Shown one piece after another: positions 8,160 through 17,190 of a DNA stretch of 64,000 bases. Every line of letters begins with the position of its first letter. Position 1 is the first letter of the stretch. This stretch comes from Ectopseudomonas oleovorans (GTDB taxonomy: Bacteria; Pseudomonadota; Gammaproteobacteria; Pseudomonadales; Pseudomonadaceae): NCBI RefSeq assembly GCF_003052605.1, contig NZ_QASO01000121.1, forward strand, positions 1 to 64,000, written 5' to 3'. The notes beneath the pieces were generated by a model that was not told where the DNA came from, made no database searches, and saw only the letters and a list, made by a program, of their open reading frames with translations. Made by a program: the position numbers and the translations under genes.

Positions 8160-8714
8160 ATGACCGCGCAACTGATCCTCGTCCCGCAGATATCCACGCT
8201 TCCCGCTCACGAGCAAAAGGCCCAGGCTATGCTGCGCTGGCTGGTCAGGCGGGAGATCGTCGAGGCGTTGCCGACCACCTGCGGCCAGGGCGGCAATGGC
8301 ATGGCCTACGCCATCGGGCCGGGCGCTCGGCGTATCGCCCAGCGCCCAGAGTTGCTGCCCTATGGCCAGGCTCACAATGGCCTGGAAATCATCACCCACC
8401 GCTGCATCTATATGCCGACACGCAGCTTCCTCGAAGAAGCGGGCTGTGCCGAATGCCGCAGGGAAGTGGGCGTGCCGCTGTTCGACAGCCTGGAGGTGTG
8501 GTGGCCAGGGGAAACCGACAACTTCACCTGCCCGGAATGCGGGCATGAAGATGACATCAACGGCTTCCTGTTCCTGCAGCCGTGCGGCTTTTCCAACCTG
8601 GGTTTCATCTTCAACGGCTGGGCTGAGGCAGGCCTGCGCCCGGCGTTCGTCGAAGAATTCGGCGAACGCCTGGGCTTTGCCGTGAGGCAGGTGCGGGTCG
8701 ACGATCCGGCTTGA
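8160..8714 (+). CDS. Conserved zinc-ribbon protein of unknown function
   Basis: The 184-residue protein has two CxxC pairs, CAEC near residue 98 and CPEC near 122, spaced like a zinc ribbon. It contains many aromatic residues and no signal peptide or membrane segment. I do not recognise a function. It lies between a PACE transporter and a broken TonB receptor, with no obvious operon link. The ATG at 8160 was chosen because the preceding in-frame stretch looks non-coding. Confidence 0.7.
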   Translation: MTAQLILVPQISTLPAHEQKAQAMLRWLVRREIVEALPTTCGQGGNGMAYAIGPGARRIAQRPELLPYGQAHNGLEIITHRCIYMPTRSFLEEAGCAECRREVGVPLFDSLEVWWPGETDNFTCPECGHEDDINGFLFLQPCGFSNLGFIFNGWAEAGLRPAFVEEFGERLGFAVRQVRVDDPA

Positions 8715-8730
8715 GCGGTTTTCAGCCGAT

Positions 8731-8792
8731 TGTGGGAGGGGCTTTAGCCGCGACTTCATATGGTTTCAGTCGCCGCTGAAGCGCCTCCCACA
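8731..8792. repeat. REPIN-like inverted repeat
   Basis: Imperfect arms TGTGGGAGGGGCTTTAGCCG (from 8731) and its counterpart ending CGCCTCCCACA at 8792 surround a 14-base loop. The TGTGGGAGGGGC arm is a common Pseudomonas REP type. It separates two convergent genes and could act as a transcription barrier. Confidence 0.8.
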
Positions 8793-8821
8793 GGCGCTCA
8801 GCAGTTGCCATCGGGATTGGC

Positions 8822-10925
8822 TCAAAACTCGACGCTGGCCGACAGGCGCAGCTCGCGCGGCTCGCCTACGGCAACGCGTAGATTGCCGCCGCTGGAGGGG
8901 TAGTAGCGCTCGTTGAACAGGTTACGTACGTTCAATTGCAGGCGTGTCTTTTCTCCAAGCAATTGGCTGTCCCAAGTGACGAAGGCATCGGCCACGGTGT
9001 AGCTATCCAGCCAGAATGTGTTGGCGTTGTCGCCAGCACGCTCGCCGACGTAGCGGGCGCCACCACCCAGTTTCCACTGACCCAGCTCCAGGGGTAGATG
9101 CAGGTGATGGACGAGGTAGAGACTGCCGACATTGCGTGCGGCGTTGACCAGCTCGTTGCCTTCGTCGCTCGGGTCATCGAGGATTTCCGTATCGGTGTAG
9201 GCATAACTGCCAAGCAGCTCCCAGCGCTCGCTCAGGCGGCCACTGATATCCAGTTCCACGCCGCGCGAACCAACCTTGCCGGCTGCTTCCGATACGGAAT
9301 TGTTGGTGACCACGACGTTTTTCTTCTCGATATCAAACAGCGCCAGACTGGCGCCGATACCCTGAGGCAGATCGAGTTTCACGCCCAGTTCGTAGCTGCG
9401 ACCTTCTTCGGGATCGAATGCCTGGCCAGTACTGGTATCCGAGGCATTGGGCACGAAGGAGCGGCTGTAATTGCCATAGAACACCACCTGGTCGCTCAGC
9501 TGGAATACCAGGCCACCGAAGGGCAGGAAGGTGGTATCGGTACGGTCGGTGGTGCGGGTATAGGTAGCGCCGCGGCCCTGTTCCACGAGTTGCCCGAAGC
9601 GCTGGTAGCGGCCGCCCAGTACCAAAATCCATTGATCGCTCAGGTGCCAGTTGTCCTTGGCGTAGATCGAGCGCGAGTGCAGTTCGTCGCTGCGGTCACT
9701 GTCTTTGAGGCTCAGCGTTGAGGGCGCGGCGAGATTACCGTACACGGGGTTGTAGATATTGAAGCCGCCGACTGCCGAGCCCCGCCAGGTATCGCCACGA
9801 AAATTATCGACTCGCTCGGTGTCGGCACCGATCAGCAGGTCATGACGCTGGCCGAACAGGCTGGCGTTGCCGATCCAGTCCCAGGCCAGGTACTGGGTCT
9901 GGTTGTCATGCGTGCTGCCATCGGAGCGGCGGCTCATTGCGCCCGTGCTGGCATTGAGCACATTCGGCCGTGCTTCGGCATAGTCGTAGCGCTCGTTGTT
10001 CCAGCCATAGGTGAGGCGGGTCGACCAGTCGTCGCTGAGCTGATATTCGGCGGTGGCAGTAAGCAATTCGTCGATGCCCTCTGCCTTCGACCAGCTCTCG
10101 CCGAAGCGGTCGTTGTAGGACACATTGGCTGGCTTGCCATTGACGATCACCGTGCCGCGATCCACTGGCGTGCTGTATTCCTTGTATTCATAGGCGATGT
10201 TGAGGCGCAGGCGTTCACCTTCTCAGCTTAGCGAGGGTGCAATCAGGCTGTTTTCCTTGGTGCCGAAGTTGCGCCAGTAATCCTCGTTCTGCCTCTCGGC
10301 GATTAGGCGAAAGGCCAGGCCACTGTCTGGCAATCGGACCGGTCACGTCGACTGCCAGGCTGCCGCCGCCGAAGCTGGAACTGTCCGCGCTCAGTTGCGT
10401 GCCCCATTTGTACTGCGGCTTCTTGCTGATGACGTTGATCAGGCCGCCTGGCTCCAGCGCGCCATATAGCAGCGAGGCCGGCCCTTTGAGCACTTCCACG
10501 CGCTCGGTGGTGGCGCTGAAGTTGCGCGACAGGCTGGATCGAATGCCGTCGCGCAGGATGGAGCCATCGGCGCTGCTACCAAAACCGCGTTTGACGAAGC
10601 CATCCTGAGTACCGGCCAGGGTGTTGCTCTGGGTCATGCCGCTAACGAATTTCATCGCATCGTCCAGCGATCTGACCTGAAAGTCCTCGATGGTCTGTGG
10701 CGTTACCACCTGTACCGACTGGGCTTCATCCTTGAGTGCCACTGAAGATTTGCTCGCCGTACTGGCGCGCTTGGCCTGGTAGCCATTCTCGTCAGCCACG
10801 GGCGCCGCGACGACTTCCTGGCTGGGCAGCTCCAGCTCCTGGGCCAGCAGGTGGCCTGCTGGAAGCAGGCAAAAAGTGAGAAGGGCGGCGCCTTGGCCAC
10901 TCAAGGAAAAGCGGTTGAATTTCAT
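8822..10925 (-). pseudogene. TonB-dependent siderophore receptor, inactivated by a frameshift and a stop
   Basis: The N-terminal part (10925 downwards) has a signal peptide, a TonB-box/secretin-like segment and the plug domain with VEVLKGPASLLYGALEPGG. The C-terminal part (to 8822) is the beta-barrel ending in LSASVEF with a terminal Phe. One extra A at about 10328 shifts the frame after VTGPIA, and in the restored frame a TGA at 10223-10225 replaces an expected Trp codon (LSW-EGERL). Removing the extra base gives 2103 bases, exactly 701 codons, so both lesions are point changes in an otherwise complete gene. The family imports ferric siderophores through the outer membrane. A Fur box lies upstream. 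Confidence 0.88.
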
Positions 10926-10944
10926 TTGGCACTCAAGTGCAAGA

Positions 10945-10963
10945 GTTTCTGAGAATCATTATT
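10945..10963 (-). promoter_or_regulatory. Fur box of the siderophore receptor
   Basis: GTTTCTGAGAATCATTATT matches 14 of 19 positions of the Fur consensus, including the whole AATCATTAT half. It lies 20 bases upstream of the receptor start, so iron repression of the now broken receptor is expected. It is also only 43 bases from the guaB -35 box on the other strand. Confidence 0.75.
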
Positions 10964-11005
10964 TTATGTGTTTCGAGGTATGACTGCCTAGAGACACACT
11001 TTGCA

Positions 11006-11034
11006 TTGAGTGAAATGAGCTCGCTGGGTATAAT
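11006..11034 (+). promoter_or_regulatory. guaB promoter (-35 TTGAGT, -10 TATAAT)
   Basis: TTGAGT at 11006-11011 and a perfect TATAAT at 11029-11034 are separated by 17 bases. Transcription should begin near 11041 and leave a 30-base leader before guaB. Confidence 0.75.
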
Positions 11035-11069
11035 GCCGCGCTTCTTATTTTCCCGCTCGGGAGCCCTCC

Positions 11070-12539
11070 ATGCTGCGCATCAGCCAAGAAGCACTCACTT
11101 TCGACGACGTCCTGCTCATCCCCGGTTATTCCGAGGTGCTGCCCAAGGATGTCAGCCTCAAGACCCGCCTGACGCGCGGTATCGAACTGAATATCCCGCT
11201 GCTGTCCGCTGCCATGGACACGGTCACCGAGGCACGCCTGGCCATCGCTATGGCACAGGAAGGCGGCATCGGCATCATCCACAAGAACATGACCGTCGAG
11301 CAGCAGGCTGCCGAAGTGCGCAAGGTCAAGCGCTTCGAGTCGGGCGTGGTGAAAGATCCGATCACCATCGAGGCCGATGCCACCGTGGGTGATCTGTTCG
11401 ACCTGACCCGGCAGAACAATATTTCCGGTGTGCCGGTGCTGCATCATGGCGATCTGGTCGGCATCGTTACCAGTCGGGATGTGCGTTTCGAAAGCAATAT
11501 GGCTGCCAAGGTGCGCGACGTGATGACGCCCAAAGAGCGTCTGGTCACCGTCAAGGAAGGCGAAGACACCCAGGTGGTGCGTAAACTGCTGCACAAGCAC
11601 CGCATCGAGCGCGTGCTGATCGTCGATGACCAGTACCGCCTCAAGGGCATGATGACCGTCAACGACATCGAGAAGGCCAAGGCCTACCCGCTGGCGAGCA
11701 AGGATGATCAGGGCCGTCTGCGCGTGGGCGCTGCCGTGGGTACCGGTGCCGATACCGGTGACCGTGTTGCGGCGCTGGTCGCAGCCGGCGTCGATGTGAT
11801 CATCGTCGATACTGCCCACGGCCACTCCAAAGGCGTGATCGACCGCGTGCGTTGGGTGAAAGAGAACTTCCCTGAAGTTCAGGTGATCGGCGGCAATATC
11901 GCCACGGGCGCCGCTGCCAAGGCGCTGGTTGAAGCCGGCGCCGATGGCGTCAAGGTCGGCATCGGCCCAGGCTCGATCTGCACCACCCGTATCGTCGCCG
12001 GTGTCGGCGTGCCGCAAATCAGTGCTGTGGCCAATGTGGCCGCTGCTCTGGCCGGCACTGGCGTACCGCTGATTGCTGACGGTGGTATCCGCTTCTCTGG
12101 CGACCTGTCCAAGGCCATCGTCGCTGGCGCTTCCGCCGTGATGATCGGCTCCATGCTGGCCGGTACCGAAGAAGCTCCGGGCGAAGTTGAACTGTTCCAG
12201 GGCCGCTCCTACAAGGCATACCGTGGCATGGGTTCGCTGGGTGCCATGGCGCAGGCGCAGGGCTCTTCCGACCGTTACTTCCAGGACTCCTCGGCCGGTG
12301 CCGAGAAGCTGGTGCCGGAAGGTATCGAAGGTCGTGTCCCCTACAAGGGCGCGATGAGTGCCATCGTTCACCAGCTGATGGGCGGCCTGCGTGCCTCCAT
12401 GGGCTACACCGGCTGCGCCACCATCGAAGAGATGCGTACCAAACCTGAGTTCGTGCGCATCACTGGCGCCGGCATGGCTGAGTCGCACGTCCACGACGTG
12501 CAGATCACCAAGGAGGCGCCGAACTACCGCGTCGGCTGA
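11070..12539 (+). CDS. guaB: Inosine-5'-monophosphate dehydrogenase
   Basis: The 489-residue enzyme oxidises IMP to XMP with NAD, the first step of guanine nucleotide synthesis. The TIM barrel is interrupted by a CBS-domain pair at about residues 90-205. The catalytic loop GPGSICTTR, with the nucleophilic cysteine near 305, and the flap region (GRVPYKGAM) are present. guaA follows, 262 bases downstream beyond a MITE-like element, so the pair is a likely operon; whether the inserted palindrome attenuates guaA transcription is unknown. Confidence 0.98.
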   Translation: MLRISQEALTFDDVLLIPGYSEVLPKDVSLKTRLTRGIELNIPLLSAAMDTVTEARLAIAMAQEGGIGIIHKNMTVEQQAAEVRKVKRFESGVVKDPITIEADATVGDLFDLTRQNNISGVPVLHHGDLVGIVTSRDVRFESNMAAKVRDVMTPKERLVTVKEGEDTQVVRKLLHKHRIERVLIVDDQYRLKGMMTVNDIEKAKAYPLASKDDQGRLRVGAAVGTGADTGDRVAALVAAGVDVIIVDTAHGHSKGVIDRVRWVKENFPEVQVIGGNIATGAAAKALVEAGADGVKVGIGPGSICTTRIVAGVGVPQISAVANVAAALAGTGVPLIADGGIRFSGDLSKAIVAGASAVMIGSMLAGTEEAPGEVELFQGRSYKAYRGMGSLGAMAQAQGSSDRYFQDSSAGAEKLVPEGIEGRVPYKGAMSAIVHQLMGGLRASMGYTGCATIEEMRTKPEFVRITGAGMAESHVHDVQITKEAPNYRVG

Positions 12540-12733
12540 AAAAATCGATTTGACGCTGCTGCGCTTGCGCATGCGGCGTTGGAGAAAAACTCGACACTGG
12601 CTCGCCAGTGAACGTCCGAAAGGACGGCCCGGAGGGCGAACGTAGTGAGTAAATGCTTGCTTCAGCAAACTCCGCTTTCTCGTTTCTCTCCGCCTTGCCT
12701 GTCCGGCGCTCGCGACGCGGCAAATCGATTTTT
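12540..12733. mobile_element. MITE-like palindromic element A (guaB-guaA gap)
   Basis: A non-coding element of about 194 bp is bounded by 17-bp terminal inverted repeats, AAAAATCGATTTGACGC at 12540-12556 and its one-mismatch complement at 12717-12733. Its interior (a TGCTGCGC start, GAGTAAATGCTTG, and a GCCTTGCCTG...GGCGCTCGC end) matches the layout of elements B (50691) and C (near 59498). It begins at the guaB stop codon. No transposase is encoded. Confidence 0.7.
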
Positions 12734-12801
12734 ACAATGTATGAATAACGGGGCTGTTCGATCAGCCCCGTGTCATTTCTGAATACCTACGAGAGACGGC
12801 C

Positions 12802-14379
12802 ATGGCCCACGACATTCACGCCCACCGCATCCTCATTCTGGACTTCGGTTCCCAGTACACCCAGCTGATCGCGCGCCGTGTGCGCGAGATCGGCGTCTAT
12901 TGCGAACTGCACCCCTGGGACATGAGCGACGAAGACATCCGCGCCTTCGCTCCGCGCGGCATCATCCTCGCCGGTGGTCCGGAGTCGGTGCACGAAGCCA
13001 ATAGCCCGCGCGCACCGCAAGCGGTGTTCGACCTGAATGTGCCGGTGCTGGGTATCTGCTACGGCATGCAGACCATGGCCGAGCAACTCGGTGGCAAGGT
13101 GGAAGGTTCCGACCTGCGTGAGTTCGGCTACGCCCGTGTCGACGTGGTCGGCAAGAGCCAACTGCTGGCCGGTATCGAAGACCATGTCGACGCTGACGGC
13201 GTGCTTGGTCTCGACGTGTGGATGAGCCACGGCGACAAGGTCACCCGCCTGCCGGAAGGCTTCAGCATCCTGGCCAGTACCCCGAGCTGCCCGATCGCCG
13301 CCATGTGCGACGATACGCGCCACTATTACGGCGTGCAGTTCCACCCGGAAGTGACCCACACCAAGCAGGGCGGTCGCATCCTGTCGCGCTTCGTGCTGGA
13401 AATCAGCGGCTGTGAAGCCCTGTGGACGCCGGCCAACATCGTAGAAGACGCCATCGCCGCCGTGCGTGCCCAGGTTGGCGACGCCAATGTGCTGCTCGGC
13501 CTGTCCGGCGGTGTGGACAGCTCGGTGGTTGCAGCGCTGCTGCACAAGGCCATCGGCGACCAACTGACCTGCGTGTTCGTCGACAACGGCCTGCTGCGCC
13601 TGCACGAAGGTGATCAGGTTATGGCCATGTTCGCCGAGAACATGGGCGTCAAGGTCATCCGCGCCAATGCCGAAGAGCAGTTTCTGTCCAACCTGGCCGG
13701 CGAAACCGACCCGGAAAAGAAGCGCAAGATCATCGGTCGCACCTTTATCGACGTGTTCGATGCCGAGGCCAGCAAGCTGGACAACATCCAGTTCCTCGCC
13801 CAGGGCACCATCTACCCGGACGTGATCGAGTCGGCTGGCGCCAAGAGTGGCAAGGCTCATGTGATCAAGAGCCACCACAACGTTGGCGGCCTGCCGGAGG
13901 AAATGAACCTCAAGCTGGTCGAACCACTGCGTGAACTGTTCAAGGACGAAGTGCGCAAGATCGGCCTGGAGCTAGGGCTGCCCTACGACATGGTCTACCG
14001 CCACCCGTTCCCGGGCCCGGGCCTGGGCGTGCGCATCCTCGGCGAAGTGAAGAAGGAGTACGCCGATATCCTCCGTCGCGCCGACCACATCTTCATCGAA
14101 GAGCTGCGCAAGGCCGACTGGTACCACAAGACCAGCCAGGCGTTCGTGGTGTTCCAGCCGGTGAAATCGGTGGGCGTGGTCGGTGACGGCCGTCGCTACG
14201 CCTGGGTCGTTGCCCTGCGCGCCGTAGAAACCGTGGACTTCATGACCGCGCGTTGGGCACACCTGCCCTACGAGCTGCTGGAAACCGTCAGCGGCCGCAT
14301 CATCAACGAGATCGACGGCATCTCCCGCGTCACCTATGACGTGTCGAGCAAGCCGCCAGCGACCATCGAGTGGGAGTGA
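12802..14379 (+). CDS. guaA: GMP synthase (glutamine-hydrolysing)
   Basis: The 525-residue enzyme aminates XMP to GMP using glutamine and ATP. The class I glutaminase domain has GICYGMQT with the nucleophile near residue 87 and its His/Glu partners in HYYGVQFHPEV. The PP-loop LSGGVDSSVVAALLH at about 234 binds ATP, and the C-terminal dimer domain ends in PPATIEWE. The last six codons, including the stop, lie within the 17-bp attachment sequence of the integrative element, which therefore rebuilds an intact guaA end after insertion. Confidence 0.98.
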   Translation: MAHDIHAHRILILDFGSQYTQLIARRVREIGVYCELHPWDMSDEDIRAFAPRGIILAGGPESVHEANSPRAPQAVFDLNVPVLGICYGMQTMAEQLGGKVEGSDLREFGYARVDVVGKSQLLAGIEDHVDADGVLGLDVWMSHGDKVTRLPEGFSILASTPSCPIAAMCDDTRHYYGVQFHPEVTHTKQGGRILSRFVLEISGCEALWTPANIVEDAIAAVRAQVGDANVLLGLSGGVDSSVVAALLHKAIGDQLTCVFVDNGLLRLHEGDQVMAMFAENMGVKVIRANAEEQFLSNLAGETDPEKKRKIIGRTFIDVFDAEASKLDNIQFLAQGTIYPDVIESAGAKSGKAHVIKSHHNVGGLPEEMNLKLVEPLRELFKDEVRKIGLELGLPYDMVYRHPFPGPGLGVRILGEVKKEYADILRRADHIFIEELRKADWYHKTSQAFVVFQPVKSVGVVGDGRRYAWVVALRAVETVDFMTARWAHLPYELLETVSGRIINEIDGISRVTYDVSSKPPATIEWE

Positions 14380-14381
14380 TC
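14365..14381. repeat. attL core of the guaA element
   Basis: The 17-bp ATCGAGTGGGAGTGATC covers the last codons and stop of guaA plus two bases, and is repeated exactly at 27064-27080. The flanking bases differ on both sides, so 17 bp is the full extent of identity. Confidence 0.9.
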
Positions 14382-14687
14382 ACACGTTAGGCACTGGCTG
14401 GTACTAACTGGCATTAAATGACGCTTAAGCCCATGTTTTCATGGGCTTTTTTGTTTTTATGTCTGGCATTGTCTGGCAACCAATGGCATTGGGAAGCACC
14501 GCTTGAGCGTGGTATCTGAGGTGGTATTATCGAGGCATGATGCCATGAGTGATAGCCGATACCATGCTGCTTGATCCTGTGTTTTCATGGTATCGAAAAT
14601 GCTTAAGTTACTGTTTTTATTGTGATTAAAGCCTGAATTTTGGGTGATCTTTCAGCATGGTATCGGAATCGAAGAAGGATAAGACTC
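14382..14687. other. Left-end arm region with integrase-site-like repeats
   Basis: This 306-base AT-rich gap lies between attL and the integrase. It contains a terminator (14427-14458) and several TGGTATC-type motifs: GAGCGTGGTAT at 14505, GTGGTATTATCG at 14521, and CATGGTATCG before 14600 and again near 14656. The first pair recurs at the right end of the element with the same 16-base spacing. They are probable integrase arm sites; some may instead serve an excisionase such as the AlpA-like protein. Confidence 0.55.
14427..14458 (+). terminator. Terminator next to attL
   Basis: AAGCCCATG/CATGGGCTT with a TTTT loop is followed by a T-rich run. The element supplies a replacement terminator for guaA, whose native one now lies beyond the right end at about 27099. 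Confidence 0.85.
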
Positions 14688-15875
14688 TTGCTGACCGATA
14701 CCAAGCTGCGAAACCTCAAGCCGAGGGATAAACTCTACAAAGTGAATGACCGGGACGGCCTTTATGTGGCTGTCACCCCTGCCGGTTCCATCTCATTCCG
14801 TTACAACTACTCGATCAATGGCAGGCAAGAGACGATCACCTTTGGTCGTTACGGCGTTGGGGGTATCACTCTCGCAGAAGCCCGTGAGCGACTTGGTGAG
14901 GCCAAGCGGATGGTCGCTGATGGAAAGTCGCCAGCGAAGGAGAAGGCCCGAGACAAGGCGCGTGTAAAAGGAGCTGAAACCTTTGGTGCCTGGGCGGAAA
15001 AATGGCTACGTGGCTACCAGATGGCCGACTCTACCCGTGATATGCGCCGCTCGGTTTATACGAGAGAGCTGGAAACAAAATTCGGCAATCAAAAGCTGAC
15101 CGAAATCACTCACGAGGACTTGCGAGCATTGACCGACGCCATCGTAGAGCGTGGAGCGCCTGCTACGGCGGTTCATGCGCGTGAGATTGTACTCCAGGTA
15201 TACCGCTGGGCCACTGAGCGAGGCCAGAAGGTTGAGAACCCGGCAGATCTGGTGCGGCCAGCAAGCATTGCCAGATTTGAGCCGAGAGATCGAACTCTGG
15301 CGCCTGAAGAAATCAGGATCATGTATCAGTACATGGGGCGTATTGGTACATCACCATCGATCCGTGCAGCGGTCAAACTGTTGTTGTTGACGATGGTGCG
15401 AAAAAGCGAGCTGACGAATGCTACCTGGAGTGAGATCAACTTCAGCGAAGCGCTCTGGACGATCCCCAAAGAAAGGATGAAGCGGCGTAATCCTCACCTG
15501 GTGTTTCTATCCAGGCAGGCTATGGACATCTTCATCGCTTTGAAGACGTTCTCCGGTGGATCGGATTATGTGCTGCCGTCGCGTTACGATTCTGACGTGC
15601 CCATGAGCAGTGCCACGCTGAACCGGGTGATGACGATGACTTACAAGCTGGCTCAGAAAGAGGGGCAGCTGCTTGCCAAATTCGGCCCGCACGACTTGAG
15701 ACGAACAGCCAGTACCTTGCTCCATGAAGCCGGTTACAACACCGACTGGATTGAGAAATGCCTGGCGCATGAGCAAAAGGGTGTGAGGGCGATCTATAAC
15801 AAAGCCGAGTATCGCGAGCAGCGCACAGCCATGTTGCAGGACTGGGCTGACATGATTGATGAATGGACTGCCTAA
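14688..15875 (+). CDS. Tyrosine-type integrase (P4-like, DUF4102 arm-binding domain)
   Basis: The 395-residue recombinase should integrate and excise the element at guaA. Residues 1-90 form the arm-binding domain (LTDTKLRNLKPRDKLYKV), followed by a core-binding region. The catalytic domain has Arg in MVRKSELTNATW, HDLRRT (H-x-x-R) and the nucleophile in RAIYNKAEY. The start is TTG at 14688, with AAGAAGGA eight bases upstream; an earlier in-frame TTG at 14640 lacks such a site. Integrase at one end reading inward from att is typical of P4-like islands. Confidence 0.92.
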   Translation: MLTDTKLRNLKPRDKLYKVNDRDGLYVAVTPAGSISFRYNYSINGRQETITFGRYGVGGITLAEARERLGEAKRMVADGKSPAKEKARDKARVKGAETFGAWAEKWLRGYQMADSTRDMRRSVYTRELETKFGNQKLTEITHEDLRALTDAIVERGAPATAVHAREIVLQVYRWATERGQKVENPADLVRPASIARFEPRDRTLAPEEIRIMYQYMGRIGTSPSIRAAVKLLLLTMVRKSELTNATWSEINFSEALWTIPKERMKRRNPHLVFLSRQAMDIFIALKTFSGGSDYVLPSRYDSDVPMSSATLNRVMTMTYKLAQKEGQLLAKFGPHDLRRTASTLLHEAGYNTDWIEKCLAHEQKGVRAIYNKAEYREQRTAMLQDWADMIDEWTA

Positions 15876-15921
15876 AAGTGGGTAGTTGTCATTTTTTTAA
15901 AGGTTCGATGGTTGCTAATTT

Positions 15922-15938
15922 TGATATCTTTGATAGCA
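15922..15938. promoter_or_regulatory. Operator-like dyad TATC-TTT-GATA, copy 1
   Basis: TGATATCTTTGATAGCA has near-perfect two-fold symmetry about the central TTT. A 17-bp partner occurs at 19166-19182. It lies 50 bases before the structured leader of the AlpA-repA-repC operon. The binding protein is not known; the RHH protein or the AlpA-like regulator are candidates. Confidence 0.5.
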
Positions 15939-15971
15939 TAATTGGCGTACATTGATGCCAAATTTCCATTC

Positions 15972-16076
15972 AAGGCCGCCCTCCGGCATCGGGAAGGTCA
16001 ATTACCGATTAGCAGACGCTACTCGATGAATAGTCCGCTTGAGACATCAAGCGCATTCATTTGAGAGGTATTGACC
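15972..16076 (+). ncRNA. Conserved structured 5' leader, copy 1 (ahead of the AlpA-repA-repC operon)
   Basis: This leader is homologous to 19438-19552. The outer stem GGTCAATTACC (15996-16006)/GGTATTGACC (16067-16076) ends at the base before the AlpA start codon. Inside are TAGC/GCTA (16010-16021), CTCGATGAAT paired with ATTCATTTGAG, and CGCTTGA/TCAAGCG (16036-16053). The ribosome site GAGAGG (16063-16068) is inside paired segments. ATCGG (15988-15992) can instead pair with CCGAT (16005-16009), competing with the outer stem. Stems are conserved between the copies while loops and stem sequences differ. Function as an RNA switch or protein-binding leader is inferred. Confidence 0.6.
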
Positions 16077-16301
16077 ATGCACACTGCCAAAACCCTCATC
16101 AACAGGAAGCAGCTCCTGGAGATGATCCCTCTTTCAACGCGCACAATTTATAACCTGGAACAGCGTGGGGAGTTCCCACGCCGAATTGCGCTTACCAGCA
16201 GAAACGTCGCATGGGACTTGTCAGAAGTAGAGCAATGGATTGAGGAGCGTAGGTCTTCAGGCATTCAGGCTGCTCGACCTGGCAATACCATAGAGGCGTA
16301 A
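16077..16301 (+). CDS. AlpA-family DNA-binding regulator
   Basis: The 74-residue protein is a MerR-like winged helix of the AlpA/excisionase type (ISRKQLLEM-like start; STRTIYNLEQRGEFPRRI as the recognition part). In P4-like islands such proteins activate integrase or act in excision. It is the first gene of an operon with repA (4 bases later) and repC. The ATG at 16077 sits right behind the structured leader, with GAGAGG eight bases upstream; a TTG at 16071 is unlikely. Confidence 0.8.
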   Translation: MHTAKTLINRKQLLEMIPLSTRTIYNLEQRGEFPRRIALTSRNVAWDLSEVEQWIEERRSSGIQAARPGNTIEA

Positions 16302-16305
16302 CAGC

Positions 16306-17190
16306 ATGGCCATCGAAATTTCGTGGCTCGATTTAAGAAGTGCTGTTGAGAACGAGCCGGAACCCCTTGATTTTGTATTTCCTGGTTTCAAATCAGGAAC
16401 AGTTGGAGCATTGGTAAGTCCTGGTGGAACAGGTAAAACCATGCTTGCTCTACAAGTTGCCGTAACGGTTGCTACCGGTGCGGATCTATTGAATTTGTCT
16501 GAGATGGACAGTGCGTGGCGGCTGGTCACTGGTCCAGTGGTATTTTTAACCGGAGAAGATCCTGCAGACGTGTTAAATGGACGTTTTCACGCTATAGGTC
16601 GACACCTCAACACCAGCCAGCGTGAGGCCATGTATAACAACTTAGCGGTTGTCCCTCTGGTCGGTTTCAGTGCCGATATGATGAGTGGAGAGTGGCGGAA
16701 TTGGATTGAGAACGTCACTCGAGGTGCTCGCCTAGTAGTAATCGACACGTTACGCCGGTTTCATCAGTTGGACGAAAATGATGGAGGCCATATGGCAGGG
16801 TTGTTGGCCTACATGGAACAACTTTGCAGAGCTAATAGAACCAGCATTTTATTCCTGCACCATACAAACAAAGCCGGTGCGTTTAACAGTGGCGACGCTC
16901 AGCAGGCTAGCCGAGGCAGTTCTGTGCTCACGGATAACGCCCGCTTTCAAGCGAATTTAATTGGCATGGGGGCGGCAGAAGCCGAAACATGGGGAGTAGA
17001 CGAAGAATGCCGCCGCCATTTTGTGCGATGGTCCTTCCCTAAGCTTAATTACTCTGCCCCTATCTCTGACAAGTGGTATCGACGACATGAAGGAGGGGTA
17101 CTAAAGCCTGCCGTATTAGAGAAGCAGAGTAAATCCAATAGAGTGCTGCCATTCAATAAATCTAAGAGTGGTATGCGCGATGAGCTTTGA
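16306..17190 (+). CDS. repA: IncQ RepA-like replicative helicase
   Basis: The 294-residue ATPase belongs to the RSF1010 RepA/AAA_25 group of hexameric helicases. Walker A SPGGTGKT is at 38-45, followed by FLTGEDPADVLNGR; Walker B RLVVIDTL is near 143 and FLHHTNKAG near 182 is a typical RecA-fold motif. It should unwind the element's origin opened by RepC. It overlaps repC by 11 bases. Codon use is more AT-rich than in the chromosome, in keeping with foreign origin. No repB primase gene accompanies it. Confidence 0.88.
   Translation: MAIEISWLDLRSAVENEPEPLDFVFPGFKSGTVGALVSPGGTGKTMLALQVAVTVATGADLLNLSEMDSAWRLVTGPVVFLTGEDPADVLNGRFHAIGRHLNTSQREAMYNNLAVVPLVGFSADMMSGEWRNWIENVTRGARLVVIDTLRRFHQLDENDGGHMAGLLAYMEQLCRANRTSILFLHHTNKAGAFNSGDAQQASRGSSVLTDNARFQANLIGMGAAEAETWGVDEECRRHFVRWSFPKLNYSAPISDKWYRRHEGGVLKPAVLEKQSKSNRVLPFNKSKSGMRDEL

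Noticed and set aside
14365..14381. tRNA gene as integration target of the large element
   Set aside because: No tRNA-like fold is present at either end; the target is the last codons of guaA.
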